In this document: piece after piece, positions 51,524 to 61,661 of the stretch
How the letters are laid out: each line of letters opens with the position of its first letter
Numbering within the stretch: the first letter of the stretch is position 1
NCBI RefSeq assembly: GCF_022448905.1
Contig: NZ_JAKVCW010000006.1
Location: forward strand, 124,001 to 188,000
DNA: 64,000 nucleotides
Reading direction: 5' to 3'
From: Shimia sp.
Lineage (GTDB): Bacteria > Pseudomonadota > Alphaproteobacteria > Rhodobacterales > Rhodobacteraceae
Position numbers and translations under genes: made by a program
The notes under the pieces: model-generated
Seen by the model: only the letters and a program-made list of their open reading frames with translations
What the model was told of the DNA's origin: nothing
The model's database searches: none

Positions 51524-52861
51524 TTAGCCTTTGGAGAACTCTGGGTAGGCTTCCATGCCCAGTTCTGCCATGTCCAAACCGTTGATCTCGGTCTCTTCGT
51601 CAACCCGCAGACCCATGGTGGCTTTCAGGATGAACCAGACGATTGCAGAGACAACCACGGTGAAGAGCCCGACCACAACGATGGCGTAGAGCTGGGTGCC
51701 GAGGGACGCGTCACCGTTGGTGAACACAACCGCGATGGTGCCCCAGATGCCGGCGATCAGGTGCACCGGGATGGCGCCAACCACGTCGTCGATTTTCAGC
51801 TTGTCCAGGAATGGAACCGCGAAGACCACGATCACGCCGCCAACTGCACCGATCAGAGTTGCTGCGCCCAGGGACGGGGTCAGCGGCTCTGCAGTGATGG
51901 ACACGAGGCCGGCCAGTGCGCCGTTCAAAACCATGGTCAGGTCAGGCTTTTTGTACATGATCTGGGTCAGGATCAGAGCTGCGATTGCGCCGCCTGCTGC
52001 CGCTGTGTTGGTGTTGGCAAAGATGCGGGACACGTCTGCAACGTCACCCACGGTGCCCATTGCCAGCTGCGAGCCGCCGTTGAAGCCGAACCAGCCGAGC
52101 CACAGGATGAATGTACCCAGAGTGGCGAGCGTCAGGTTGGAGCCTGGGATTGGCACGGTACGGCCTTCTTTGTTGTACTTGCCGATACGTGGGCCGAGGA
52201 TGATGGCGCCGGTCAGAGCGGCCCAGCCACCTACGGAGTGCACAACGGTCGAACCCGCGAAGTCCAGGAAGCCAGCTGCATCCAAGAAGCCGCCGCCCCA
52301 TTTCCAGGACGCCTGCAGTGGGTAGATCACGGCGGTCAGAACGATCGTGAAGATCAGGAATGGCCACAGCTTGATACGCTCTGCCAGAGTACCGGACACG
52401 ATGGACGCGGTGGTGGCACAGAACATCAGCTGGAAGAAGAAGTCGGAACCGGTGGAGGCGTAGGAGTAGTCATCCGCCGCATCAGAGGTGACACCAACCG
52501 CTTCCAGAACACCGGGGCCCCAGACGCCGGACAGGATGCCGTCCACAGACCATGTGCCCAGCGGGTACATCAGGTTGTAGCCGATCAGGTAGTAGAAGAT
52601 GGCTGCGAGCGAGAACAAAGAGATGTTCTTGATCAGCTGCATGGTCACGTTTTTGGAGCGGACAAGCCCCGCTTCCAGCATGGCGAAGCCTGCCGCCATC
52701 CAGAACACGAGGAAGCCACCCACAAGGAACAGCAGAGAGTTAAGAATAAAGACAGTGTCGGTGGAGGCATTCACGCCCGGCACCGGACCTTCTTCGGCCA
52801 GGCCTAGGCTCGGCAGCGCGATCAGCGCGGCGGGCAGGGCCAGTTTTGCGAGGGTATTCAT
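51524..52861 (-). CDS. amtB: Ammonium transporter
   Basis: 445 aa with an N-terminal cleavable signal-like segment and eleven membrane helices. Amt features: MLEAGLVRSKN (loop after helix 1), the Phe gate FFFQLMFCATTASIVSGTLA, the pore His in VVHSVGGWAALTGAIILGPR and HLIAGIWGTIAV. The trimer conducts ammonium inward and is blocked by GlnK. glnK lies directly upstream with 25 bases between, the common glnK-amtB operon; a strong terminator ends it. Confidence 0.94.
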   Translation of the reverse strand: MNTLAKLALPAALIALPSLGLAEEGPVPGVNASTDTVFILNSLLFLVGGFLVFWMAAGFAMLEAGLVRSKNVTMQLIKNISLFSLAAIFYYLIGYNLMYPLGTWSVDGILSGVWGPGVLEAVGVTSDAADDYSYASTGSDFFFQLMFCATTASIVSGTLAERIKLWPFLIFTIVLTAVIYPLQASWKWGGGFLDAAGFLDFAGSTVVHSVGGWAALTGAIILGPRIGKYNKEGRTVPIPGSNLTLATLGTFILWLGWFGFNGGSQLAMGTVGDVADVSRIFANTNTAAAGGAIAALILTQIMYKKPDLTMVLNGALAGLVSITAEPLTPSLGAATLIGAVGGVIVVFAVPFLDKLKIDDVVGAIPVHLIAGIWGTIAVVFTNGDASLGTQLYAIVVVGLFTVVVSAIVWFILKATMGLRVDEETEINGLDMAELGMEAYPEFSKG

Positions 52862-52886
52862 CAGTGTATTCCTTCCTTGCGGCGCC

Positions 52887-53333
<447 letters not shown>

Positions 53334-53483
53334 TTAGTTTGAGAGGTGAAAAAATGGGCACAAAGGTTAATTTGCGCGAAAATTGGGCATCAAAAGAACG
53401 GATTTGACCGCTTCGGTGGGTCTACATCGGGGGGCACACAGGTTAAAATGCCCCAAAAGAACATCCCGGGCAGTGGGCAGATC

Positions 53484-55667
53484 ATGAGTGATTCAAGACG
53501 TCGGAAACCACCTTTGGTGGCGGACAAGCGCTACTCGCGCAAATCCGCCAAACCCGCGCGCAAGCCGACCAAATCCAAAGCCAAGCCTGCCCCAAAGCGT
53601 CCTGCCCGACGTAAGGCGGCCCCGAAGCGTCCGCGCAAACAGTCGCGCAATCCCATTGTCCGGTTCTTCAGTAATATCATCCGCTGGATCCTGCGCCTGA
53701 TCTGGACCGTTGTCTGGCGCACCTCCGTGGTGATCGGCATCATGGTTGGCTTGGCTGTGACCTATGTCTATGCGACCTTGCCTGAGGTAGACGAGTTGCT
53801 GGATGGCCGCGCGCGCGGCTCGGTCACGTTGCTGGACCGTGACGACAAGGTCTTTGCTTGGCGCGGGGACCAGTTTGGCGGCGTTGTGACCGCGGACACC
53901 GTGTCTAAACACCTCAAAAACGCGGTCATCGCCACCGAGGACAAACGCTTCTATCGCCACTTCGGCGTTAGTCCCCGTGGCATTGCCAGTGCTGTGCGCA
54001 TTAACCTGAGCGAAGGTCGGGGGCCATTGTCCGGTCACGGCGGCTCCACATTGACCCAGCAGACGGCAAAACTTCTGTGTCTTGGCGTGGAATACGACGC
54101 CAGCGAATGGGAAAGCGAAGCCGAATATGTGCGCGATTGCCGTCGCGGCTCTTTGGGGCGGAAGGTGAAAGAAGCTATCTACGCCATGGCGATGGAGGTC
54201 AAATACACCAAGGATGAAATCCTCTCCGTCTACCTCAACCGCGCCTATATGGGCGGCGGCGCTTACGGAGCTGAGGCCGCGTCTCAGCGCTACTTTGGCA
54301 AACCTGCCGCCAATCTAACACCGGCCGAGGGCGCTATGATTGCCGGTCTCTTGACTGCGCCGTCCTCTCTTGCGCCCACAGCAAACTTGCAGCGCTCCCA
54401 GGACCGCGCTGCCACAATTCTGCGTCTGATGAATGAGCAGGACTACCTGTCCGACAAGGACACCAAATATTATCAAACCAACCCTGCAACCCTGTCCAAG
54501 GCGGCCGAAGCAAAGGCGGGCGGCTACTTTGCCGATTGGGTTATGTCCTCCGGTCCAGAGTTCTTCACCCGCAACACCACTGAAGATGTGATCCTGAAAA
54601 CCACCATGGATCCGCGCATCCAAAAGGCTGCGGAAGATGGCCTGAAGTGGGTGTTTGAAAACAAGGTGCGGGAAGGCTCCAAAGCTCAAGCGGCCATTGT
54701 GGTTATGTCCGCCGATGGTGCCGTGCGCGCGATGGTCGGCGGTCGCAAAACCAAAGTCTCTGGTGCCTTCAACCGCGCCACACAGGCCAAGCGACAAACC
54801 GGCAGTGCGTTCAAACCCTTTGTTTATGCAACCGCTCTGGAGTTGGGGGGGCATTACGATGATAGCGTTGTGGACGAACCTTATTGCCTCAACATCGCCG
54901 GGTCCGGACAATGGTGCCCCAAGAACTACACTGGCAAACACTACGGCGAAGTCTCGCTGACTTTTGCTCTGATGAATTCGCTCAATATTCCAGCCGTGAA
55001 AGTCTCTGAGAAGGCAGGGCGCGAAAACGTCCGCACCGTGGCCAGTATGTTTGGCATTGAAAGCGATCTGGCCGCAGGCCCGGCGCTTGCGCTGGGCGCA
55101 TCAGAAAGCAGCCTGCTGGAAATGACCGGCGCCTATGCCGGGATCCTCAACGGCGGCTCCTCCGTGACGCCTTACGGCCTCGTTGAACTGCGCCTGTTGG
55201 GAGAAGACAACGCCCTGATGGGCACCGGCGGCGGTATTGGTGAGCGGGTGATCTCAGACGCCGCTGCGCGGGAACTCATCTGGATGATGGAAAAAGTGGT
55301 CAGCGAAGGCACTGGCGGACGCGCCAAAATGGACGGCTGGCAGGTGGCCGGTAAAACGGGCACCACACAAGCAGCTCGCGATGCCTGGTTCATTGGCTTC
55401 ACCAATGAATATGTCGCTGGTGTCTGGATGGGCTATGACGACAACACGCCGCTGACCGGGGTTACCGGTGGCGGTCTGCCTGCGGAAATCTGGCGCGAGG
55501 CCATGGTGCGTGTGCATGAGGGTCTGACGCCAACACCTCTGCCAGCCTTCACGCCAGTGCCTCAGAAAAGGCCGGCACAGACAGGTGGAAATCGTCAGCG
55601 CAAAGGACAGGGGATCGATGATGTCGTGAATGGCATCCTGCGCGACATCTTTGGCGGCGGGAACTGA
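53484..55667 (+). CDS. Class A penicillin-binding protein (PBP1A family)
   Basis: 727 aa. A very basic cytoplasmic tail (~10-60, many K/R/P) precedes a single membrane anchor (VVIGIMVGLAVTYVYATL), a glycosyltransferase 51 domain (AVIATEDKRFYRHFGVSPRG, GGSTLTQQTAKLL) and the transpeptidase domain with RQTGSAFKPFVYATAL (Ser nucleophile), SLN in ALMNSLNIPA and KTGTTQ. It polymerises and cross-links peptidoglycan. The ATG at 53484 follows GGGCAG; the open frame upstream (to 53346) is outside the family. Confidence 0.9.
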   Translation: MSDSRRRKPPLVADKRYSRKSAKPARKPTKSKAKPAPKRPARRKAAPKRPRKQSRNPIVRFFSNIIRWILRLIWTVVWRTSVVIGIMVGLAVTYVYATLPEVDELLDGRARGSVTLLDRDDKVFAWRGDQFGGVVTADTVSKHLKNAVIATEDKRFYRHFGVSPRGIASAVRINLSEGRGPLSGHGGSTLTQQTAKLLCLGVEYDASEWESEAEYVRDCRRGSLGRKVKEAIYAMAMEVKYTKDEILSVYLNRAYMGGGAYGAEAASQRYFGKPAANLTPAEGAMIAGLLTAPSSLAPTANLQRSQDRAATILRLMNEQDYLSDKDTKYYQTNPATLSKAAEAKAGGYFADWVMSSGPEFFTRNTTEDVILKTTMDPRIQKAAEDGLKWVFENKVREGSKAQAAIVVMSADGAVRAMVGGRKTKVSGAFNRATQAKRQTGSAFKPFVYATALELGGHYDDSVVDEPYCLNIAGSGQWCPKNYTGKHYGEVSLTFALMNSLNIPAVKVSEKAGRENVRTVASMFGIESDLAAGPALALGASESSLLEMTGAYAGILNGGSSVTPYGLVELRLLGEDNALMGTGGGIGERVISDAAARELIWMMEKVVSEGTGGRAKMDGWQVAGKTGTTQAARDAWFIGFTNEYVAGVWMGYDDNTPLTGVTGGGLPAEIWREAMVRVHEGLTPTPLPAFTPVPQKRPAQTGGNRQRKGQGIDDVVNGILRDIFGGGN

Positions 55668-55674
55668 TCCCGCC
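55656..55674. terminator. Terminator-like hairpin at the end of the PBP gene
   Basis: GGCGGGA pairs perfectly with TCCCGCC around a 5-nt loop that contains the PBP stop codon. No T-tract follows. It lies between convergent genes. Confidence 0.35.
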
Positions 55675-55697
55675 TGCCTCGTGTCTAAAAGGGGCGC

Positions 55698-56306
55698 TTA
55701 GCCCGCTTTCTTGAGGTCCTGAATCAGCCCATTGATGTCGCCTTTGCGGCGATCCAGCATCGCGCCAATCTCTGCCTTCTCAGACAGGCGCAGGCTGATG
55801 CCTTCGATGATCAGATCAAAGAACTTGTTCTTGCCGGACTTGTCGGACACTAAAAACGCCACCTGAAACGGCTTTTGTCCTCGCAGGGTCACTTTGGCGC
55901 TCACCTCATAGAAGCTCTTGACCGGACGAGAGCCGGTCACTTCCACTTTGCCACCAACAAATTCGTTAAAGCGTTTGCCATATTTGCGGGAGATATAGCC
56001 CTGAAACGCCTTGGTGTAGCTGTTCAGCTGGCTTTTGCTCAGGCTGCGCGCATCCGGGCCAAGCGCGGAGCGGGCAATGATGCTCACGTCACCATACTTC
56101 ACAAAGATTTTCTCAAAGTCCTTGATCATCCGGTCCAGCGACTTGCCGGAAGAGATCACCTTGTTGATGTCGGCAACCGCTTTGTCGATCAGTGCTTTGG
56201 CCTGCGCATCGTTGAGCGCAAAGGCAGAAGTGGGCAAAGTCGCCACCGCACCAGCAGCGGCAGACAGGGCGACGAAATTGCGTCGGGTCAGCTTAGAAAT
56301 CTGCAT
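55698..56306 (-). CDS. mlaC: MlaC/Ttg2D-type phospholipid-binding exported protein
   Basis: 202 aa. The signal LTRRNFVALSAAAGAVATLP has a twin-arginine pattern, pointing to Tat export. The body (KALIDKAVADINKVISSGKS, FVKYGDVSIIARSALGPDAR, YTKAFQGYISRKYGKRFNEF) matches Tol_Tol_Ttg2/MlaC. MlaC shuttles phospholipids between the outer-membrane MlaA complex and the inner-membrane MlaFEDB. GAGGATCCCT before 56306 decides the start. It overlaps mlaA by 14 bases; the mlaFEDB genes are not in the window. Confidence 0.87.
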   Translation of the reverse strand: MQISKLTRRNFVALSAAAGAVATLPTSAFALNDAQAKALIDKAVADINKVISSGKSLDRMIKDFEKIFVKYGDVSIIARSALGPDARSLSKSQLNSYTKAFQGYISRKYGKRFNEFVGGKVEVTGSRPVKSFYEVSAKVTLRGQKPFQVAFLVSDKSGKNKFFDLIIEGISLRLSEKAEIGAMLDRRKGDINGLIQDLKKAG

Positions 56307-57063
56307 AGGGATCCTCATACGGGTCAAATTCCGGATCGACATAGGTCTCTTCGCCCTGATTTCCAAGACGGAAGCGGCGGTTTTGCAGGTAAAGAATACG
56401 TGCCTGCGCATAGCTGTCAGCGCTGTCGTAGAGGATCGAGTCGACGGTCGCGTCATACTCATAGCGCTCGCCCATCTTGTTCACGACATAGGCCACGCCG
56501 CCGATATAGCGCGTGGGTTCCCGGACCACGACAAAGAACGGGTCCAACATAATGTCAACGGCAAAGCCATAGGCATCACGGGTTGTGGAGGGCCCAAAGA
56601 ATGGCATCTCGGTGTAGGCCCCTTCACCGGCGCCCCAGACATGCAATGTCTCGCCAAAGTCGGTGTCATGGCGCTCCATGCCAGCCGCAGACGCAGGGTC
56701 AAACAGACCCGCAATGCCAAATGTGGAGTTGAATACAAAGCGAAACAGAGACGAGCCCGCTTCCGGTATCTTGCCTTGCAAGGTGTTGTTGATCACATCG
56801 TTGGGCAGCGACAAATGGTCGGCAAAGTTGGACACACCAGTGCGCACCGGCCTCGGAATGATGGTGCCGTAGCCGTTGGACGCGGGCGACAGCAAGATCG
56901 TATCGACACGTTTGTTGAACTCATGGATGCGCCGGTTGGCCGCTTCATTTGGATCATGGATGCCCGTGGGCGGGAGGTCCGATTTTGCGCATGCCGTTAG
57001 GGTTGTGCTGACGCAAAGGGTCAGTACAATGCTTCGCAACAAATTCTTGGGAACAAGTTTCAA
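56293..57063 (-). CDS. mlaA: MlaA/VacJ family lipoprotein
   Basis: 256 aa. Signal peptide with lipobox LTAC (residues ~19-25). Core VacJ sequence: DPNEAANRRIHEFNKRVDTI, VRTGVSNFADHLSLPNDVIN, FRFVFNSTFGIAGLFDPAS and TRDAYGFAVDIMLDPFF. MlaA forms a doughnut in the outer membrane that removes surface phospholipids. It is the first gene of the mlaA-mlaC pair; the C-terminus is acidic and repeats DP(Y/E). Divergent from the secretion genes. Confidence 0.9.
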   Translation of the reverse strand: MKLVPKNLLRSIVLTLCVSTTLTACAKSDLPPTGIHDPNEAANRRIHEFNKRVDTILLSPASNGYGTIIPRPVRTGVSNFADHLSLPNDVINNTLQGKIPEAGSSLFRFVFNSTFGIAGLFDPASAAGMERHDTDFGETLHVWGAGEGAYTEMPFFGPSTTRDAYGFAVDIMLDPFFVVVREPTRYIGGVAYVVNKMGERYEYDATVDSILYDSADSYAQARILYLQNRRFRLGNQGEETYVDPEFDPYEDPYADF

Positions 57064-57206
57064 AAGGCTACCACACGTCTTTCAATTCGCCACAACACTC
57101 CACCATTTAGATTAATCGATTGCTTACCCCAATGTCATAGTGATGTTCGTCACATGATGTGGCAGTTTGGGAACATAAGCCTGACCGCTTAACAGGCACA
57201 AGAACG

Positions 57207-57237
57207 CCGGACATCACATGTTTGTGGACTAGTCCGG
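57207..57237 (+). promoter_or_regulatory. Inverted repeat in the leader of the type I secretion operon
   Basis: CCGGAC (57207-57212) pairs with GTCCGG (57232-57237), with an inner CACA/TGTG pair. It ends 17 bases before the ATG at 57255. It may be an operator or a leader hairpin that affects ribosome access; nothing identifies the factor. Confidence 0.35.
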
Positions 57238-57254
57238 CATACAGGGACCGTTTG

Positions 57255-58988
57255 ATGACCACACAAGCTAAAGAACGCGGTTTGCAGGAACTTCGCTCCG
57301 TCCGGGCACAAAGTCGCGGCCTTTACTGGACCGTTGCGGTGTTCAGTTTTTTCGTAAACCTTCTGATGCTCACCGGACCGCTCTATATGCTGCAAGTGTA
57401 TGATCGGGTGCTGGGAAGTGGCTCTCGGGAAACGCTTTTTGCTTTGTCGCTTCTGGTGATGTTCCTCTACGGCCTGATGGGGCTGATCGATTTTGCCCGC
57501 GGCCGGATCATGGCCCGTGTTGGAGCGCGGTTTCAGGATGCCTTGGATCAGCGGGTCTTTGATGCGTCTCTGCGCCGGGCGTCGCTGGGAAAATCTACCG
57601 GCTCGGAAACGGCGCTTCAGGATCTGGAGTCGGTGCAACGGCTGTTGACCTCACCGGTTTTGACCTCTGTCTTTGACATGCCCTGGGCGCCGCTGTTCTT
57701 TTTTGGCATTGCCCTGTTCCATCCCTGGTTGGGGCTGCTGGCCATCGTTGGCGGCACAATGCTGATTCTAGCCGCTGTGTTTAACCAACTGGCCACCCGA
57801 CGCCATAACGAGCGCATGCTGGCCGCGACCCATAACGCCAACCGCATGTCGGCGCAGTTGCAGTCCGAGGCAGAGCTGGTCTCCGCTCTTGGCATGCGCA
57901 ATGCGGCTTTTGAGCGTTGGAAAACCGTACGCCGCATGTCGCTTCAGGAAACCATGAACACCGCGGACGTGGGCGGTGGCTTTACCACCTCGATCAAAAC
58001 GTTCCGCTTGTTTCTACAATCCGCCATGCTGGGACTCGGTGCTTATCTGGTGCTGGAAGGCGAAATCACCCCCGGTGCCATGATTGCCGGCTCTATCTTG
58101 TTGGGCCGCGCGCTGGCGCCAATCGAATTGGCCGTGAACCAATGGGCTGTCGTGCAACGCGCGCGCAAAGGCTGGAACAGCCTTGCGGAGCTTCTGGGCA
58201 CGGTGTCGCCAGTACAGCCGCGCACCGAATTGCCCACACCGGCGGCCAAGCTGCAATTGCAACAGGTCACCATCGTGCCCCCAGGCGAGTCACAAGCCAC
58301 ATTACGGATGATGGCCTTTGACGTAAATCCCGGCGAAGCAATTGGCGTGATTGGCTCGTCCGGTGCCGGCAAATCCACTTTGGCCAAGGCAATTACCGGC
58401 GTGTGGCGCCCTGCAGGTGGCAAAATCCGCCTCGATGGGGCCTCGCTGGAGCAATACGATCCGGCCGCACTGGGCCGCTACATTGGCTATCTGCCACAGC
58501 GCGTGGAACTGTTTGACGGCACCATTGCGGAAAACATCGCCCGTCTGGAAAAAGACGCGCCAGCTGAAAAAATCGTCGCCGCCGCCCAAAAAGCGGATGC
58601 ACACGAAATGATCCTGAAGCTGCCGGATGGGTACGAAACCCAGGTCGCCGCCCACGGCGGGCGACTGTCCGGTGGGCAGCTACAGCGTATTGGCCTTGCG
58701 CGCGCGATGTATTCCGATCCCGTGATCCTGGTGCTGGATGAGCCGAACTCCAACCTCGATAACGAAGGGTCCATGGCGCTCAACGCCGCGATCCGGAACA
58801 TGAAACGTGAGGGCAAAAGCGTGCTGATCATGGCGCACCGCCCGGCTGCCATTCAGGAATGTGACAAGCTCTTGGTGGTGGAACAGGGCCAGAAACGTAG
58901 CTTTGGTCCCAAAGACGAAGTGCTCAAGGAAGTGCTGCGCAACCACAATGAGGTCCGCAACTCTATCGGTCCGGGAGGCGTACAATGA
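57255..58988 (+). CDS. Type I secretion system permease/ATPase (PrtD/HlyB-type, no C39 domain)
   Basis: 577 aa. Five or six membrane helices occupy the first ~300 residues (LYWTVAVFSFFVNLLMLTGP onward). The nucleotide-binding domain has Walker A IGSSGAGKSTLAKAI, signature LSGGQLQRIGLARAM and Walker B PVILVLDEPNSNLDNEG. There is no N-terminal peptidase-like domain, as in PrtD exporters of RTX proteins. GGGACC precedes 57255. Its stop overlaps the HlyD gene by four bases. No TolC or substrate gene is near. Confidence 0.9.
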   Translation: MTTQAKERGLQELRSVRAQSRGLYWTVAVFSFFVNLLMLTGPLYMLQVYDRVLGSGSRETLFALSLLVMFLYGLMGLIDFARGRIMARVGARFQDALDQRVFDASLRRASLGKSTGSETALQDLESVQRLLTSPVLTSVFDMPWAPLFFFGIALFHPWLGLLAIVGGTMLILAAVFNQLATRRHNERMLAATHNANRMSAQLQSEAELVSALGMRNAAFERWKTVRRMSLQETMNTADVGGGFTTSIKTFRLFLQSAMLGLGAYLVLEGEITPGAMIAGSILLGRALAPIELAVNQWAVVQRARKGWNSLAELLGTVSPVQPRTELPTPAAKLQLQQVTIVPPGESQATLRMMAFDVNPGEAIGVIGSSGAGKSTLAKAITGVWRPAGGKIRLDGASLEQYDPAALGRYIGYLPQRVELFDGTIAENIARLEKDAPAEKIVAAAQKADAHEMILKLPDGYETQVAAHGGRLSGGQLQRIGLARAMYSDPVILVLDEPNSNLDNEGSMALNAAIRNMKREGKSVLIMAHRPAAIQECDKLLVVEQGQKRSFGPKDEVLKEVLRNHNEVRNSIGPGGVQ

Positions 58989-60289
58989 GCACAGAGAAAG
59001 CATGGAGCGCGCGCAAGCCGCTGTGGATTGGCGGCATTGCGCTAGCAACCTTGGTGATTGGCTTTGGGGCCTGGGCCGTGGGCACAGAGATCGCCGGGGC
59101 CATCGTTACCTCCGGCCGGGTTGAGGTGGACCGTAACCGTCAGATCGTGCAGCACATTGATGGCGGCGTGGTCACGGACATCAAGGTGGAGGAAGGTGAC
59201 CGCGTCGAGCCGGGCCAGATCCTGATGCAGCTCGACGAAGCCGAACTTACGCTGGAACTCACCGTGACCGAAGGCCAGCTTTGGGAGCTTATGGCCCGCC
59301 GTGGACGGCTCGAAGCGGAACGCGACGAAGCGCAGGACATTGTCTTTGACCCCGCCTTGGTGGAGATCGCGGAAACCTCGCAAGAGGCCGCTGGCTTGAT
59401 GACAGGTCAAAGCCGCCTGTTTGCCGCCCGCGCCGACACGCTCAACAAAAACCTCGATCAATTGGCCAAGCGCAAGGCGCAAATCCAAAGCCAGATTGTT
59501 GGCATCGACGCCCAAAATGTCGCCCTCACACAGCAGCTTGATCTGATTAAGGCGGAACTCAAAGACCAGCAGGCGCTGCTTGACAAAGGCCTTGCGCAAG
59601 CCACCCGCGTTCTGGCGCTACGCCGCGAAGAGGCCAACCTCGCTGGCCGCGTAGGTGAGTTGCAGGCCAATCGCGCACAGGCTGAAGGGCGCGTCACTGA
59701 AATTGAAATCGAGGCTTTGGCACTCGGCAGTTCGCGCCGCGAAGAGGCGATAACAACGCTGCGGGACCTGCGCTATCGTGAGTTGGAGCTGTCTGAGCGT
59801 CGCCGTCACTTGATTTCGAAAATTGAAAACCTCGACATCCGTGCCCCGGTGGCCGGTCTGGTTTACGGCCTACAGGTGTTCGCCTCCCAATCGGTCATCC
59901 AACCGGCTGAGCCGCTGATGTACATCGTGCCTCAGGACCGCCCGCTGGTCGCGGCAGTACAGGTGCCCACCATTCATGTGGATCAAGTCTATCCGGGCCA
60001 GTCTGTCACCCTTAAATTCTCCGCCTTTGATCAACGCACAACGCCTGATCTGGAGGGCAGCGTGGTGCATGTCTCAGCAGACGCCTTTCAGGATGATCAA
60101 ACCGGTGGGTCCTTTTATAAGGCGGAAATTGAATTGCTAGACGGCGAAGTGGAAAAACTGCCGGCCGAAGCCTCGCTTGTGCCGGGCATGCCTGTGGATG
60201 CGTTTTTCCGCACGCGGGACCGAACCCCTTGGGAGTATCTCACCAAGCCTTTGACCGATTATTTCGTCAGAGCCTTCCGAGAAAGCTGA
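58985..60289 (+). CDS. HlyD-family periplasmic adaptor of type I secretion
   Basis: 434 aa. One N-terminal membrane helix (GGIALATLVIGFGAWAVGTE), a short lipoyl-like half EVDRNRQIVQHIDGGVVTDI, a long coiled coil (~95-270), then the returning beta barrel with IRAPVAGLVYGLQVFASQ and PLMYIVPQDRPLVAAVQVPT. It links the ABC exporter to an outer-membrane TolC channel. Overlap with the ABC gene (ATGA) shows operon membership. Confidence 0.9.
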   Translation: MSTEKAWSARKPLWIGGIALATLVIGFGAWAVGTEIAGAIVTSGRVEVDRNRQIVQHIDGGVVTDIKVEEGDRVEPGQILMQLDEAELTLELTVTEGQLWELMARRGRLEAERDEAQDIVFDPALVEIAETSQEAAGLMTGQSRLFAARADTLNKNLDQLAKRKAQIQSQIVGIDAQNVALTQQLDLIKAELKDQQALLDKGLAQATRVLALRREEANLAGRVGELQANRAQAEGRVTEIEIEALALGSSRREEAITTLRDLRYRELELSERRRHLISKIENLDIRAPVAGLVYGLQVFASQSVIQPAEPLMYIVPQDRPLVAAVQVPTIHVDQVYPGQSVTLKFSAFDQRTTPDLEGSVVHVSADAFQDDQTGGSFYKAEIELLDGEVEKLPAEASLVPGMPVDAFFRTRDRTPWEYLTKPLTDYFVRAFRES

Positions 60290-60364
60290 GCCTGCATTTC
60301 ACGCTTTTCAATTCCCATTTCGCGGTCTAGCGTCAGCGCAAACATCGCATATGGAGAGCACGTG

Positions 60365-60826
60365 ATGAGCGCGATCGAAGCACGCCTGAAAGAACTGGGA
60401 ATTACACTGCCGGACGTGGCCGCCCCTGCGGCCAACTACGTGCCTTACGTGGTTGTGGGCGACATGGTCTATGTCTCCGGTCAAATCTCGATGACTGAAG
60501 CAGGGTTCACCACTGGCAAAGTCGGTGCAGACCTGACTACTGAGGAAGGCGTGGCCGCCGCGCGCACTTGCGCGGTGGGCCTTTTGGCTGCCCTGAAAGC
60601 GGCCTGTGGCGGGGACATTGATCGTCTGGTGCAGGTGGTCAAGCTGGTGGGCTTCGTGAACTCCACGCCTGACTTCACCGATCAACCGAAAGTCATCAAC
60701 GGCGCATCCGATTTTATGGTGGAGGCGCTGGGCGACAAAGGCCGCCATGCCCGGTCTGCGGTCTCTGCTGGCTCCTTGCCGTTTGGCGTGGCCGTGGAAA
60801 TCGAAGGCATCTTCCAGATCGCCTGA
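60365..60826 (+). CDS. RidA family protein
   Basis: 153 aa. The YjgF/RidA fold is visible: VVVGDMVYVSGQISMTEAGF, RTCAVGLLAALKAACGG, LVQVVKLVGFVNSTPDF and SAVSAGSLPFGVAVEIEGIF. This longer variant is the YjgF-like group common in alphaproteobacteria. RidA proteins clear reactive enamine/imine intermediates, but the active Arg of the archetype is not clearly present here. The ATG at 60365 follows GGAGAGC. The next gene starts one base after its stop. Confidence 0.85.
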   Translation: MSAIEARLKELGITLPDVAAPAANYVPYVVVGDMVYVSGQISMTEAGFTTGKVGADLTTEEGVAAARTCAVGLLAALKAACGGDIDRLVQVVKLVGFVNSTPDFTDQPKVINGASDFMVEALGDKGRHARSAVSAGSLPFGVAVEIEGIFQIA

Positions 60827-60827
60827 C

Positions 60828-61586
60828 ATGCTCGACAAACGGTTCTTTGATGCGCCCATCGCGCATCGGGCCCTGCATGACGTCACTCAAGGCCGCCCGG
60901 AAAACAGCCGGGCGGCCATTGAGGCGGCCATAGCGCAGGGTTTTTGCATTGAAATTGACCTGCAACTGTCCGCCGACGGTGTGGCCATGGCCTTCCATGA
61001 CTACCAATTGCAGCGCCTGGCCGACGCCAAGGGGGCCATTCGCCAACACACGGCAGCGGCGCTGGGCGCGATTCCGTTGATTGGCGGGGATGAAGGCATT
61101 CCCACCTTCGCCGAAGTGCTTGACCTGATCGCAGGCCGCGTGCCGCTGTTGGTGGAGTTTAAGGACCAAGACGGCATCATGGGGCCCAATGTCGGCACGC
61201 TTGAAGCCTCTGCTGCTGAGGCTGTGCAGGGGTACGCCGGCCCCTTGGCCTTCATGTCGTTCAATCCAAATAGCGTGGCTGCCTTGCGCGATCTTGCCCC
61301 TGATGTGCCCCGTGGTTTGACCACCGATCCCTTCCGAGACGAGGACTGGCCGCTCCTGCCTGAAGCGGTCCGCGCCCGCCTGCGTGCGATCCCGGATTAT
61401 GACGACGTTGGCGCCTGTTTTATCAGTCATAGTGTTGATGATCTGCAATCGGCCGAAGTTGCACGACTCAAGGCGCGCGGTGCCAATATCCTGTGCTGGA
61501 CTGTGACGTCGGCCAAGCAGGAGCAAGCGGCACGCCAGATCGTCGACAACGTCACTTTTGAAGGCTACGTGCCAGAGGGCAGCTAG
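60828..61586 (+). CDS. Glycerophosphodiester phosphodiesterase family protein
   Basis: 252 aa. The GDPD catalytic His and Glu/Asp residues are in IAHRALHDVTQGRPENSRA and FCIEIDLQLSADGVAMAFHD, followed by PTFAEVLDLIAGRVPLLVEF. The family splits glycerophosphodiesters into glycerol-3-phosphate and an alcohol. There is no signal peptide, so action is cytoplasmic. It follows ridA by one base and is co-transcribed with it. Confidence 0.85.
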   Translation: MLDKRFFDAPIAHRALHDVTQGRPENSRAAIEAAIAQGFCIEIDLQLSADGVAMAFHDYQLQRLADAKGAIRQHTAAALGAIPLIGGDEGIPTFAEVLDLIAGRVPLLVEFKDQDGIMGPNVGTLEASAAEAVQGYAGPLAFMSFNPNSVAALRDLAPDVPRGLTTDPFRDEDWPLLPEAVRARLRAIPDYDDVGACFISHSVDDLQSAEVARLKARGANILCWTVTSAKQEQAARQIVDNVTFEGYVPEGS

Positions 61587-61661
61587 AATTGGCTGCCCTA
61601 AAAGTGATTTGTCTCGCGCCCACCATCGTAGCAGGTACACTACTGACAAGGAGGCGCGCGC

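Noticed and set aside
53346-53483. In-frame extension of the PBP gene upstream of its chosen start.
   Set aside because: The added residues have no family similarity and no ribosome site; the basic tail typical of these PBPs starts at 53484.
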